DNA of 64,000 bases from Eurosta solidaginis (taxonomy: Eukaryota; Arthropoda; Insecta; Diptera; Tephritidae), in assembly GCF_040869045.1 (NCBI RefSeq), contig NC_090319.1:306950998-307014997 (forward strand), written 5' to 3'. The position numbers were made by a program, and so were the translations under genes. Positions 53,523-64,000 of this stretch are shown one piece after another (position 1 is the first letter of the stretch; each line of letters opens with the position of its first letter). The notes under the pieces are model-generated. The model saw only the letters and a program-made list of their open reading frames with translations. It had not been told where the DNA came from and made no database searches.

Positions 53523-54000
53523 ATACGTAAAAGTGGTTCACTCACTGAAACCTGTGAAACCAGCTTCTTAAGGAGAGTCATGGGACTTGTAACCGTGCTG
53601 CTTCCCTTTTGTATCATAAGCGGGAATCACAGTAACATGGCTACTACGGTCGTTGGTGTGAGGGCTTAGCCGATTTCCATAGCGCCCGATTATGATGCGG
53701 AGCTGTTTAGGACTGGCATCTAAACCGTTTCGCCTCATAGGAGGACGGCGGGATGTCGGTGACCAAGAACTGCCAACCCCCTAATCCAGGGTGTTTTGCG
53801 GACCGTGCCTATTGGATAATTTGCAGCTAGGGGATAAATTCGGCTGTATTCGAACGGATCGCTCCCGATACCGGCCCACCACGGGAAGTATTGATGGCCT
53901 TACCACAGTAAGGGGCGCTGCTGTGGCTGACGGTTATTTCCCCGTATATAATACTGGACCGCTGAGCTCACCTTGTCGGGCAGGTGGTCGTACGACCAAG

Positions 54001-55050
54001 ATGAATGACTCATTATCTAATTGTAATAAGGAGGATGATAAGAGGAGGACTGAGTCGCAAGCCAAGGACGACAAATACGCATTAAGCGATGCGTCGGGCT
54101 CGGGGAGCGAGAGTAGTGCTGATTCAATGAACTCTGTGTTGGAAAAGCACACAAATGAAAATGGAGTAGAAGAGTGGAGAAGGGTACGGAGCAGAGGAAG
54201 TAAAAGAGCTCTGTCGCAGTACCGTGCAGCACTAAGAAGTGCCCAACGCCTCGGAGCAGTGGTCGGCCCAACAGAAGTGGAGATCGAGCGCTTGGAATGG
54301 GCCCACGAGGCGGTAGATATAGGTCGAAGGTAGTTCAAAAGGTTTGCTGCGAGAAACCCTCGGCTCTAGAACCGGTACTATGATGAAGAAGCGTCGAATG
54401 GCAGAATGAAGAGGCAACATTCGGCGGAAGGCGAAAAGCCTGTTTTCAAGAGGCAGAAAGGACCCAGTCCCAGAGCCGCGAGGAAGGGCAGTCGCATAGA
54501 CAAGACAAGTAGGCCCAAAGCTGTAAGACCCAATAGCGAGGTAGCAGCTACCCCGAAAGCTGCGAGTCAGAGGGAAGTTCCAACTACGGAAGTAGGAGAT
54601 AACGCTGAGACTCCGGCGTTCTCGGAGGTGCTAAAGGGAGTTAGCGCTAAGACTCAGGCTTTCTCGGAGGTGCCAAAGGAAGTTAACAGTAAGACTCCGA
54701 CTTTTCCCGAGAAGATGAGTGATATGGCAAAGCAGTCACTGACTGTGGCGCTGGTTGATCGTAGCAGTCCTTTCGGACAGATGACTACTGAAAGGTGGAG
54801 ATCTGTAGAAAGGGAGCTTATTAGCTTAATGCTTAAGATGATGCGGGAACAACCAAGTAAGCCCCTTCCAACCTTTGATTCGGGAGGGGGGGGGGGGGTG
54901 GTATAATGGTGTGGTGTGAAGATGATAGCGTGCCACAACATCAAGAGCTTGCGGTGGCTGGAGGAAGTGGTTCCAAACCTCCAGAGGCAAGGCATGAAAG
55001 AGCGGTTTGAGGTGGTGGATAAAGCGCAAATCCCCACGGTACCAAAAGTT
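54001..55050 (+). pseudogene. ORF1 (gag-like) of the non-LTR element
   Basis: From ATG 54001 one frame runs to 54906, interrupted by two stop codons (TAG at 54331 and 54367). It is Lys/Arg- and Ser-rich, like nucleic-acid-binding ORF1 proteins. A G-run at about 54886-54897 precedes a frame change. The typical C-terminal gag segment then appears in another frame (MIACHNIKSLRWLEEVVP near 54917-54970). Confidence 0.7.
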
Positions 55051-55159
55051 AAGGTATGAATATGAGATATGGCGTTTACTATGCGCAAACGTAAGGATGG
55101 GTGCGAGCTGTAGTAATGGTAAGGAAACAGCTGCATTCATATATGCTGCCTAATTACAT

Positions 55160-55767
55160 TACTGAGGACCTCATAGCGGTGGCCGTTGAGCAAAGGAATA
55201 AGCAGGAATTTATCCTGGCATCCTGCTCCCCTCCTGGGGTGCAAGTGGCTAGTACAGGACGAAGGGCGCTAAGGGCGGTTGGTCATAGGCGCGTATCCAA
55301 ATGCGCACCACAATGCGTGGGGAGGAGCAGATATGAACGAGAGAGGCGAATCTATATTTTGTTACATCCAGCAAACCAATTTGCAGATAGCCAACAGGGG
55401 AAATGTCCCTACATACATTGGTCCAACATCTAGCAATGTTTTGGATATTACACTGACCTCCGAACGTGATATATCAAGGTATGATTGGATGGTACTTGAT
55501 AGACCATCCTTCTCCGACCATGCGTATATCAGCATCGGCATTCCCCTAAAGAGGGTAGAGAAGGGAGGAACCTTTAGAAACCCTGGGTCAACGAACTGGA
55601 CTAAATTCCAGAAACAGGTAGAAACAAAACCTGGACAACCCAAAGAGTTTGCCAATGTGGAGGAACTGGAGGAGTTTAATGAATTCCTAACAAGGACGCT
55701 TATGACTGTGTATAATAAAGCTTGCCCTCTAAGAAGATTCAGAGGAAAAGCAAAGCCGCCATGGTGA
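55160..55767 (+). pseudogene. APE-type endonuclease remnant of the non-LTR element
   Basis: Remnants EFILASCSPPG, then MVIGAYPNAHHNAWG in another frame, then GPTSSNVLDITL and SFSDHAYI. The usual GxDxNAHH Asp is Tyr here (GAYPNAHH), while the final SDH motif survives. The N-terminal part of the domain is missing. Confidence 0.75.
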
Positions 55768-56172
55768 AGCAATGAGCTGAGTCTTCTAAGAAGACAGGTA
55801 AAAGAAATGTTTAAGCTCGCAAAGCCCACGGAAAGCGAAGCGTGTCGGGACGAGTACAGGGATCTACTGAGGATCTACAAGCGTGAAATTTCCAGGGCGA
55901 AGAGAATCTCATGGAAAAGTTTCTGTACGGACAGAGTGCTCCAGCGAAACAGAACGGCTGAGAAAAGTCCTAGCAAAGGGAAATATAGTCCAGGGACTGA
56001 TAAAGAAAAGAACGGAGAATGGTCGCGTAATAGTGTGGAATCCCTTGAGGTGCTTCTCGATAAACATTTCCCATCGGGAGATGGTTTAGAAGAGCCAGCA
56101 GACAGCACTCACACTTCGATCGTGGAGAGGGTAGTGCCGGGCTTGGTGACCAATACCAAGATCGAATGAGCA

Positions 56173-57490
56173 GTGAAGACGTTTTATAAGTTTAAATCGC
56201 CGGGCCCAGATGTTATATTCCCGCCCATGCTACAAGTTTCAAGTAGGGCGGTCGTGGAATGGCTTAAAATAATATTCGTTGGGTGCATAAGACTGAGTCA
56301 TGTACCGCATTCTTGGAGAACTGCTCGTGCAGCTTTTCTACCAAAGGCGGGGAAGATCGGTCACGTGTACCCCAAGACTATAGACCCATTAGCTTAACAT
56401 CATTTCTGCTCAAAACCTTTGAGAGGCTGATAGATGTGTACATAAAGTCCAACGTGGATGAAAAGCTGCTCTCCACAACACAGCATGCGTACACCAAAGG
56501 CAAGTCGGTAGATACCGCATTGCACAGGGTGGTATTAAGCATAGAGAAAGCCCTGGAATATAAGGCATATGATCTAGGAGTCTTGTTAGATATTGCCGGG
56601 GCTTTCGAAACTGTTTCTAAATGGGCGATTATGGATTGTCTTTGTTCGGCCGGGGTGCATATTAAATTGCCGGAGGATTACATCACAAAGGGGATTGTAC
56701 GAGGCCACGAATTCAGTGGACAGGGGAACGCCGCAGGGGGGGATATCACCTCTGCTGTGGACGCTGGTCATCAAACAACTGCTCAGGCGATTCAATGAGG
56801 AACCCGTAAAACTTACGGCTTACGCAGATGACGTTGCAATTTTCATAAGTGGAAAGTTCCTTCCAACGATTAGTTTTTTGATGGATCTGGCGCTTCGGGA
56901 TATTCATACCTGGGCACCAAATGTAGGGTTGAAAGTCAACGCGGATAAGACGGATATGGTCTTGTTTACAAAGAGGTACAAGGTCCTAAATTGGATTAGG
57001 CCTAAGTTAGGAGGGGTGACCCTACAGAAGAAACCTTGCACAAAATATCTAGAAATCATTGTAGACAGTAAGCGGTCATGGAAGCTCAACGTGGAGGAGA
57101 GGGTGAAGAAGGCTTCAACGGCACGTTATGCATGTAGAAGAATGCTGGGGTGTACGTGGGGCTTATCGCCCTCTCTTTCTCATTTGGTTTTTACAGCGAT
57201 TGTAAGCCCTATTCTATACTATGGAGTTCTTGTTTGGTGGAAAGCCACACAAAAAACAACCTACCTCAAAAAATTAAAGGGGTTATGCAGACTATCAATG
57301 CTTAACATTGCGGGAGCCCTGAAAACCACCTCGACAGCTGCACTGTATGCCATTCTGCACATTCCACCTAAAGACCTGGTAGCGAAGAACATAGCGTTAA
57401 CAACTGCAACCAGGCTCGGTGCCTCGGGGCAGCTTGAGCGCCGACCATGCGGCCATAGTAGTATAGCGTCATCAATCACAAGACGAACAT
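56173..57490 (+). pseudogene. Reverse transcriptase of the non-LTR element
   Basis: Spread over three frames: SWRTARAAFLPKAGK near 56312, then PQDYRPISLTSF near 56369-56404, then GTPQGGISPLLW near 56731-56766. The catalytic YADDVAIF near 56821-56844 is intact. The last part (to ILYYGVLVWWKAT and beyond) is open without interruption. Confidence 0.9.
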
Positions 57491-58470
57491 ACTACCTGAT
57501 TCCCTATCTGCGCTTCGAGGGTGATCTTAAAGCCACAATAGAGGTGGACGGTTGGCGGAAGGGTGTTCAAATAGCGGACGAGGTGATACATGTGTACACA
57601 GAAGGTTCCAAGATGGTGGAAGGAGTACGGTCTGCGATATACTATGCTGATCCGGAAATAAACAGATCCTACATGCTGCCGGATTACTGTAGCGTTTTCC
57701 AAGCGGAAATAGTAGCCGTAACCAAAGCAGTAGAAATCCTGGAAGAGAATAGCTTAAGCTGCAATCGTGTTAACTTTTATATTGACAGTCAAGCAGCAAT
57801 TAAAGCAATAATCTCGCATAGCACTGCATCTAAAAGTGTGTTAGAGTGTAAGCAGTCTCTGGAGAGAATCGGGACAGGGAGACGCATACATCTATATTGG
57901 GTCCAGGGCATATGGGAATAGATGGGAATGAAAAAGCAGATGAACTAGCTAAAAAGGGCGCATCCCTTGAAGCTTGCTCCGTAGGCGTCCCAATTATACT
58001 ATGCGAGATTAAGAGAAGAGGTGCACATGATCGACCAACCAGGAAAGGCGTGGGTTCAAGGGCGGGGCTGTAAAGATTCGAAGATTATGTGTAGGTCTTA
58101 CAACCTTAGACTAACAAAGTTGTTTCTATCATTAAAAAGAGAGGACTGTAGACTCATGGCGGGTATTCTGAATGGGCACTGCCTCCTGGCATCACATGCC
58201 TTTAAATTAGGCTTGGTCAGTGATAGCAGATGTAGGAAGTGTGGGCTGGAGGAGAAAATGATCGAGCACGTTCTTTGCTCATGCCCTGCGCTTGCCAGGC
58301 TAAGACTCCAGCTATTAGGAGTGATACAGCTGTCAGATCTAGAAGCACCAAGTGGCTTAAGTCATAGGAAGCTTCTAGTATTTGCCAAGAGGACGGATTC
58401 ATTTAATAACATAGGTCTTGGTTTTTTGATAGGGTTTTTCAGTTTGGTTGTTAAAACAAACTTCTGGTAA
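57491..58470 (+). pseudogene. RNase H and zinc-knuckle tail of the non-LTR element
   Basis: In frame with the RT end. The first catalytic Asp is replaced by Glu (HVYTEGSK, near 57588-57611); FQAEIV and YIDSQAAIKAI are kept. A frameshift at about 57903 destroys the WVPGH motif. The tail CRKCGLEEKMIEHVLCSCPA (about 58231-58290) is in another frame and ends at 58470. Confidence 0.85.
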
Positions 58471-58555
58471 CACTACTTACTTATTCAGTCTATGTGAGGT
58501 CCTCATGGACCGGCCAGTTCAACCTATCCTAACATGGCTACTGCACAAATATCAT

Positions 58556-59334
58556 CCACATTTTCGCATGCTGAACCTCACACAATGGCCGACTAAATTT
58601 AACAAAACCATATTAATATTTGTTTTTGACATTGTTCTAGTACCTTAATCAGGCACCCTAAACACATATAACCCAGGGAGTATTTTATTATGACGCCTGT
58701 GTGTCATTTACATAGTGAGCTAAAAATTCACTATGATACGGAGCTCCAGTGCATAACAGACAGTGCTCCTAAAGGCGTTCCCTTACAACTAGGAAGCATC
58801 AAATCCCCTACTGAAAATACAGATACTCCATACACTCGACAAGTATTCCGTCGACATATGAGTTGAGCACTATTTGCATTTCTTCGCGTCGCTACTGCGG
58901 CGCACGCTTCTGGACAGTTCTCTTGACGCTCAAACATATAATTCATTAAGGTCTCAGGAGTGTAATTTTCCAATTCAATCAACAACTCTACAGACAGAAC
59001 CTCTTTACAGAGAAAATGATGAGAGCTGATGAGTGTTTAACCAAGAATTTGATCCGACTGTCTATCGGGTGACTGTCAACAATAGAGGAAGGAGACTCAG
59101 ACAGACTCGCATTTTCGTAGATTAAAAATTTGCCATCCAGTATAAATAATGACCAAATGCATGCATTGCCAGTTTTTGAAGATATTCGCAATGATATGAA
59201 CTAATTCTTCATGCGATAAAATTAATTACCTTTATTGGGGTCAAGAGACCTGACAGACGTGACCTGGCTTAAACTTTGTAGTTTTTAAATAAGTATCTTT
59301 AGCCCACCTTCTCCAGCTGATCCAAAATTGAAAA
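58556..59334. other. Unassigned DNA
   Basis: Nothing recognised. Confidence 0.5.
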
Positions 59335-59520
59335 AAACTATTCGCAACAAAAAGCTTTTCAGCAAAAGCTCATCTGCATGCTGATTCTGTTCGGAATAGG
59401 TGTAAAATATGTAGTAGGTCCTGTTCCTACGATTTGCAGTAAAAATTATAGTTAGCACGCAGAAGATCTAAAGAGAAGCTCGGTCTTAATCTCCTAGAAT
59501 ATAAATCGGGCCTTATATCC
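59335..59520 (+). repeat. Degenerate SINE-like fragment, copy 4
   Basis: AAGCTCATCTGC, GTTCGGAATAGGTGTAAAA, GTAGGTCCTGTTCC and GAGAAGCTCGG..TTAAT follow the order of the 3' half of the SINE family with many changes. Confidence 0.55.
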
Positions 59521-59992
59521 CAACAAAAATCTTAAGTTCTTGACAATACTGAAGTAGATGGAAGTATTACGGAAGATCCTTTTGTTTCAATGCTTCATGT
59601 TTCCGTCATCAAGGTTGAAACCAAGTTTGCTGAAGAAGTAGCTACTGATGATAACCTCCGGCATTTATGTTAACTCGCTAACCACTTATTCCTCGGATTT
59701 TTTGGGCATTATGAATTAGTTTCCGACCGGAATTTTGGAAAGCCGCGTTAAAAGTATAGATAGTACATATCTTACACAAAAACCATCAGCTGATTATTCA
59801 CTGGGAATTTATACGAGGCAGTTGTAGAGTAGTTCACATTGGAATAGTTTGTTTGACCGCAATCCCTAGTTGCTGCGACTACCGGACATTCATATGAATG
59901 TATTGGTGTATGTGTGTGTGTTTGTGTGTTAGAGTTATGATAATCTCTTTGTATACATATTTACGGCACACATTGATTTGTTGCCATTTAAC
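59521..59992. other. Unassigned DNA
   Basis: A short (GT)n-like run at about 59912-59930; otherwise nothing recognised. Confidence 0.5.
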
Positions 59993-60991
59993 CAGTGTTG
60001 CCAGGTGATGCAAAAAAAAGAAGCTAGATTGGCACAAAAAAAAAAAGGTTAGAAAATGCTAAATTTAGAAAAAAAGAAGCTAAAAAAAGGCGAGACATTT
60101 TTTGGTTAATTCATTAAATTTTTTTTATATTTTAGTTTACACATTTGTAAATAAAAACTTATAAACATAACTTAAGAATAACTTCCTGTTTCAAAACATG
60201 TCAGGCACATTTTCCTTGACTAGCACATGGAATTACTTTAAATGATTGCATATGTGTATATACATAAAAAAATATTATAAAATAATTATTTATATAAAAT
60301 ATTCCCCGTCTGAAGAATCAGAAGAGCATAAGTCTGTGTATAAAGTTTGGCTATTTACCATAGATATGAGATCATCGGTAATTTCAAAGTCATTACAACA
60401 TTTAGATAATCGTTTTAACGAGCACCTAATATTAAGCAGCGCATTAAGCATATTAATTTTTAGTTTGTTTCTTAATTTAGTTTTCAGAATTTTCATGCCA
60501 CTAAAAATTCTTTCAACCTCCGCATTACTGAGTGGTAATACTAAAAAACTAAATATAAACTCGACAAGTTCTAAAAAAGGAGGTTCGTTTAATGCATTTT
60601 TATGTTCTCGGACTTCCGACCAAAATTCCATGGTGGAGTGTACATTTTTCCATTGTATAGTTATAAGTTTTCGCCACTGTGGCTCTATTAATGCTATTTG
60701 GCTTGGAGAATAACTATACTTCTCTTTTTCAAGGTAAGAAATACATATGGCTTTGAAATTTTCAACGAATTTTCAGCAGAAAAAGAATTAATCTTTTGTA
60801 GAGAACTCATATTTATTAGGTATTAGGTGTTCACAGGAACTATTAAAATTATTTTATTTTAGAAATTTTAAAAATACATTCGGAGTAAAAAAGGCTAGAA
60901 AAAAGTCACGAAGCTAAACCCGAAATGTCGAGGCTAAAGGCAAAAAAATAAGGCGAAATCTAGCCTCGAAAAGGCTAACCTGGCAACACTG
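59993..60991 (-). mobile_element. hAT-family DNA transposon, internally deleted, with TIRs and TSD
   Basis: Perfect 14-bp inverted ends CAGTGTTGCCAGGT (59993-60006 and 60978-60991). They are flanked by CATTTAAC (59985-59992) and CACTTAAC (60992-60999), an 8-bp target duplication with one mismatch. The 999-bp length is far short of an autonomous hAT, and only the end of the transposase remains. Confidence 0.9.
60290..60774 (-). pseudogene. C-terminal fragment of hAT transposase (dimerisation domain)
   Basis: Open on the minus strand from just after a stop near 60775. It reads SPSQIALIEPQWRKL, MEFWSEVREHK, then FLVLPLSNAEVERIFSGMK and KTKLRNKL, the conserved hAT C-terminal dimerisation region, and ends with an acidic tail (SSDSSDGEYFI). 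The DDE catalytic core and BED zinc finger are missing. Confidence 0.88.
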
Positions 60992-61062
60992 CACTTAACT
61001 CACAAACGAAACTCATTTTCGTTGTTCCAAAACGATAAAACGACGCTACTTGTTTTTATTTT

Positions 61063-63744
61063 TATACTCAGTTGAGCAGAGCTCACAGAGTATATTAAGT
61101 TTGATTGGATAACGGTTGGTTGTACATATATAAAGGAATCGAGATAGATATAGACTTCCATATATCAAAATAATCAGGATCGAAAAAAAATTTGATTGAG
61201 CCATGTCCGTCCGTCCGTTAACACGATATCTTGAGTAAATTTTGAGGTATCTTGATGAAATTTGGTATGTAGGTTCCTGAGCACTCATCTCAGATCGCTA
61301 TTTAAAATGAACGATATCGGACTATAACCACGCCCACTTTTTCGATATCGAAAATTTCGAAAAACCGAAAAAGTGTGATAATTCATTACAAAAGACCGAT
61401 AAAGCGACGAAACTTGTTAGATGAGTTGAAATTATGACGCAAAATAGAAAATTAGTAAAATTTTAGACAATGGGCGTGGCACCGCCCACTTTTAAAAGAA
61501 GGTAATTTAAAACTTTTGCAAGCTGTAATTTGGCAGTCGTTGAAGATATCATGATGAAATTTGGCAGGAACGTTACTCTTATTACTATATGTACGCTTAA
61601 TAAAAATTAACAAAATCGGAGAAGGACCACGCCCACTTTTAAAAAAAAAATTTTTTTTAAGTAAAATTTTAACAAAAAATTTAATATCTTTACAGTATAT
61701 AAGTAAATTATGTCAAGATTCAACTCCAGTAATGATATGGTGCAACAAAATACAAAAATAAAAGAAAATTTAAAAATGGGCGTGGCTCCGCCCTTTTTCA
61801 TTTAATTTGTCTAGGATACTTTTAACGCCATAAGTCGAACAAAAATTAACCAATCCTTTTGAAATTTGGTAGGGGCATAGGTTTTATGGTGCTAACTGTT
61901 TTCTGTGAAAATGGGCGAAATCGGTTGATGTCACGCCCAGTTTTTATACACAGTCGTCCGTCTGTCCTTCCGCATGGCCGTTAACACGATAACTTGAGCA
62001 AAAATCGATATATCTTTACTAAACTCAGTTCACGTACTTATCTGAACTCACTTTATCTTGGTATGAAAAATGAACGAAATCCGACTATGACCACGCCCAC
62101 TTTTTCGATATCGAAAATTACGAAAAATGAAAAAAATGCAATAATTCTATACCAAATACGAAAAAAGGGATGAAATATGGTACGGTAATTGGATTGTTTT
62201 ATTGACGCGAAATATAACTTTAGAAAAAACTTTATAAAATGGTTGTGACACCTACCATATTAAGTAGAAGAAAATGAAAAAGTTCTGCAGGGCGAAATAA
62301 AAAACCCTTAAAATCTTGGCAGGTATTACATATATAAATAAATTAGCGGTATCCAACAGATGATGTTCTGGGTCATCCTGGTCCACATTTTGGTCGATAT
62401 CTGGAAAACGCCTTCACATATACAACTACCGCCACTCCCTTTTAAAACTCTCATTAATACCTTTAATTTGATACCCATATCGTACAAACTCATTCTAGAG
62501 TTACCCCTGCTCCACCTTTATGGCGATATTTCAAAAAGGCGAACACCTATAGAACGAAGGCCCACTCCCTTTTAAAAATACTCATTAACACCTTTCATTT
62601 GATACCCATATCGTACAAACAAAGTCTAGAGTCACCCCTGGTCCAGAAAGGCCCACTCCCTCTTAAAATACTCATTAACTCCTTTCGTTTGATACCCATA
62701 TTGCACAAACAAATTCTAAAGTCACCCCTGGTCCACCTTTATGGCGATATCTCGAAAAGGCGAACACCTATAAAACGAAGGCCCACTCCCTTTTAAAAAT
62801 ACTCATTAACACCTTTCATTTGATACCCATATCGTACAAAAAAAGTCTAGAGTCACCCTTGGTCCACCTTTATTGCGATACCTCGAAAATGCGTCCACCT
62901 ATAGAACTAAGGCCCACTCCCTCTTAAAATACTCATTAACTCCTTTCGTTTGATACCCATATTGCACAAACGAATTCTAGAGTCACCCCTGGTCCACCTT
63001 TATGGCGATATCTCGAAAAGGGGTCCACCTATAGAACTAAGCCCCACGCCCTTTTAAAATAATGATTAACACCTTTCATTTGATACCCATATCGTACAAA
63101 CAAAGTCTAGAGTCACCCCTGGTCCACCTTTATTGCGATACCTCGAAAATGCGTCCACCTATAGAACTAAGGCCCACTCCCTCTTAAAATACTCATTAAC
63201 TCCTTTCGTTTGATACCCATCTTTCACAAACGAATTCTAGAGTCACCCCTGGCCCACCTTTATGGCGATAACTCGAAACGGCGTCCACCTATGGAACTAA
63301 GGATTACTCCCTTTTAAAATGCTCATTAACACCTTTCATTTGATACCCATATCGTACAAACGCATTCTAGAGTCACCCCTGGTCCATCTTTACGGCGATA
63401 TCTCGAAAAGGCGTCCATCTATAGAACTTAGGTCCACGCCATTTTAAAATACTCATTAATACCTTTCATTTGATACCCATATCGTACAAACGCATTCTAG
63501 AGTCAACCCTGATCCACCTTTATGGCTATATCCCTAAATGGCGTCCACCTATAGAACTATGGCCCACTCCCTCATAAAATACTCTTTAATGCCTTTCATT
63601 TGATACACATGTCATACAAACACATTCCAGGGTTTCCCTCGGTTCATTTTCCTACATGGTTATTTTCCCTTATGTTGTCCCCATAGCTCTCAACTGAGTA
63701 TGTAATGTTCGGTTACACCCGAACTTAACCTTCCTTACTTGTTC
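61063..63744 (+). mobile_element. Helentron/DINE-like element C (2.7 kb)
   Basis: Same structure as A and B: 5' end TATACTCAGTTGAGCAGAGC, GTCC microsatellite at about 61205-61219, a second GTCCGTCTGTCC block near 61956, 130-bp array, inner mate CTCAACTGAGTATG near 63690, hairpin GTTCGG-TTACAC-CCGAAC, end CCTTCCTTACTTGTTC. The most complete copy, useful as a reference. Non-coding. Confidence 0.88.
62375..63640 (+). repeat. 130-bp tandem array of element C
   Basis: About nine to ten units of the same monomer as in A and B, with one truncated unit near 62640. Neighbouring units alternate between two variants (CATATCGTACAAAC and CATATTGCACAAAC). Confidence 0.9.
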
Positions 63745-64000
63745 TTGCTACTGTCGTTGGCATTGACGCTAAATGAATGCGTGGCTTAGAAAGTGCTAAA
63801 ATTAAAAGCGTACAAAAGAGAGATAAGTGAAAGTGGATAGCAATAACACTGTGCAACAACATTTTTGAAGTGGTGGATGAATCATAACACTGGAAGAGAA
63901 CCAAGACCCATATAAATAGTCAAAGTTGTTTTTGGCTATGGTCATTTAAATTTTGCATATTGACCGCTCAAATTAATATCATCCTCTCTCTGTGCTCAAT
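63745..64000. other. Unassigned DNA to the window end
   Basis: Nothing recognised. Confidence 0.5.

Larger units (their letters stand above)
53530..58555 (+). mobile_element. Nearly full-length, inactivated RNase H-bearing non-LTR retrotransposon (I superfamily, LOA/R1-like)
   Basis: Order: 5' UTR, ORF1 (54001), a shortened endonuclease, reverse transcriptase, RNase H, zinc-knuckle tail and a 3' UTR ending near TCAACCTATCCTAAC. Length and order are those of an autonomous element, but every domain has stops, frameshifts or deletions. The clade is by resemblance only; no target duplication was found. Confidence 0.85.

Noticed and set aside
53791..54000. N-terminal extension of the retrotransposon ORF1
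   Set aside because: ATG at 54001 begins the Ser/Lys-rich ORF1 product; the upstream part reads like 5' UTR with no gag-like features.

Overview
The window looks like nuclear DNA of a higher fly (Diptera). Introns are either 60-85 bp or several kb, splice sites are ordinary GT-AG, and the repeats are of fly type: Helitron-related elements carrying GTCC/GGAC microsatellites, RNase H-bearing non-LTR retrotransposons and a hAT element. A dispersed repeat with a (CAA)n tail (five copies) matches my memory of repeats common in tephritid fruit flies, so a tephritid is my best guess; this is inference.

The main gene fills 3540-39111 on the minus strand. It encodes the N-terminal half (about 2124 residues, 16 exons) of an axonemal outer-arm dynein heavy chain of the beta class (DNAH9/11/17 in vertebrates; Dhc93AB/kl-5 type in flies). 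All 16 exons join in one frame from the start codon to the middle of the first AAA+ ATPase domain. The rest of the motor lies beyond base 1. Seven introns (1, 4, 7, 10, 13, 15, 16) are large and packed with repeats; the other nine are minimal.

One other plausible protein gene, a 262-codon single-exon reading frame with a four-cysteine motif and a very basic tail, lies at 41732-42520 on the minus strand, about 2.6 kb upstream of the dynein start. I do not recognise it.

Everything else is mobile or repetitive DNA. (i) At least seven Helentron/DINE-like elements (named D, G, A, H, E, F, B, C here by position) plus three fragments share asymmetric terminal inverted repeats, a GTCC block and often a central tandem array. 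Arrays of about 130 bp occur in A, B and C, and of about 152 bp in G and H. Element A has a 779-bp higher-order repeat. (ii) A nearly full-length but broken RNase H-bearing non-LTR element occupies 53530-58555, with a 5'-truncated relative at 48402-48945 and older relics at 120-1890, 8500-9361 and 34080-34500. (iii) A 999-bp hAT element at 59993-60991 has perfect 14-bp inverted repeats and an 8-bp target duplication. (iv) Further items are a SINE-like family (one copy with a 12-bp target duplication), several MITE-like inverted-repeat elements, a candidate solo LTR, a 21-bp minisatellite, and a polypyrimidine tract. From 42.5 to 64 kb I see only repeats and unassigned DNA.

Exon boundaries come from reading splice sites and frame continuity. 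Repeat boundaries are by eye and may be off by several bases unless a target duplication is given.
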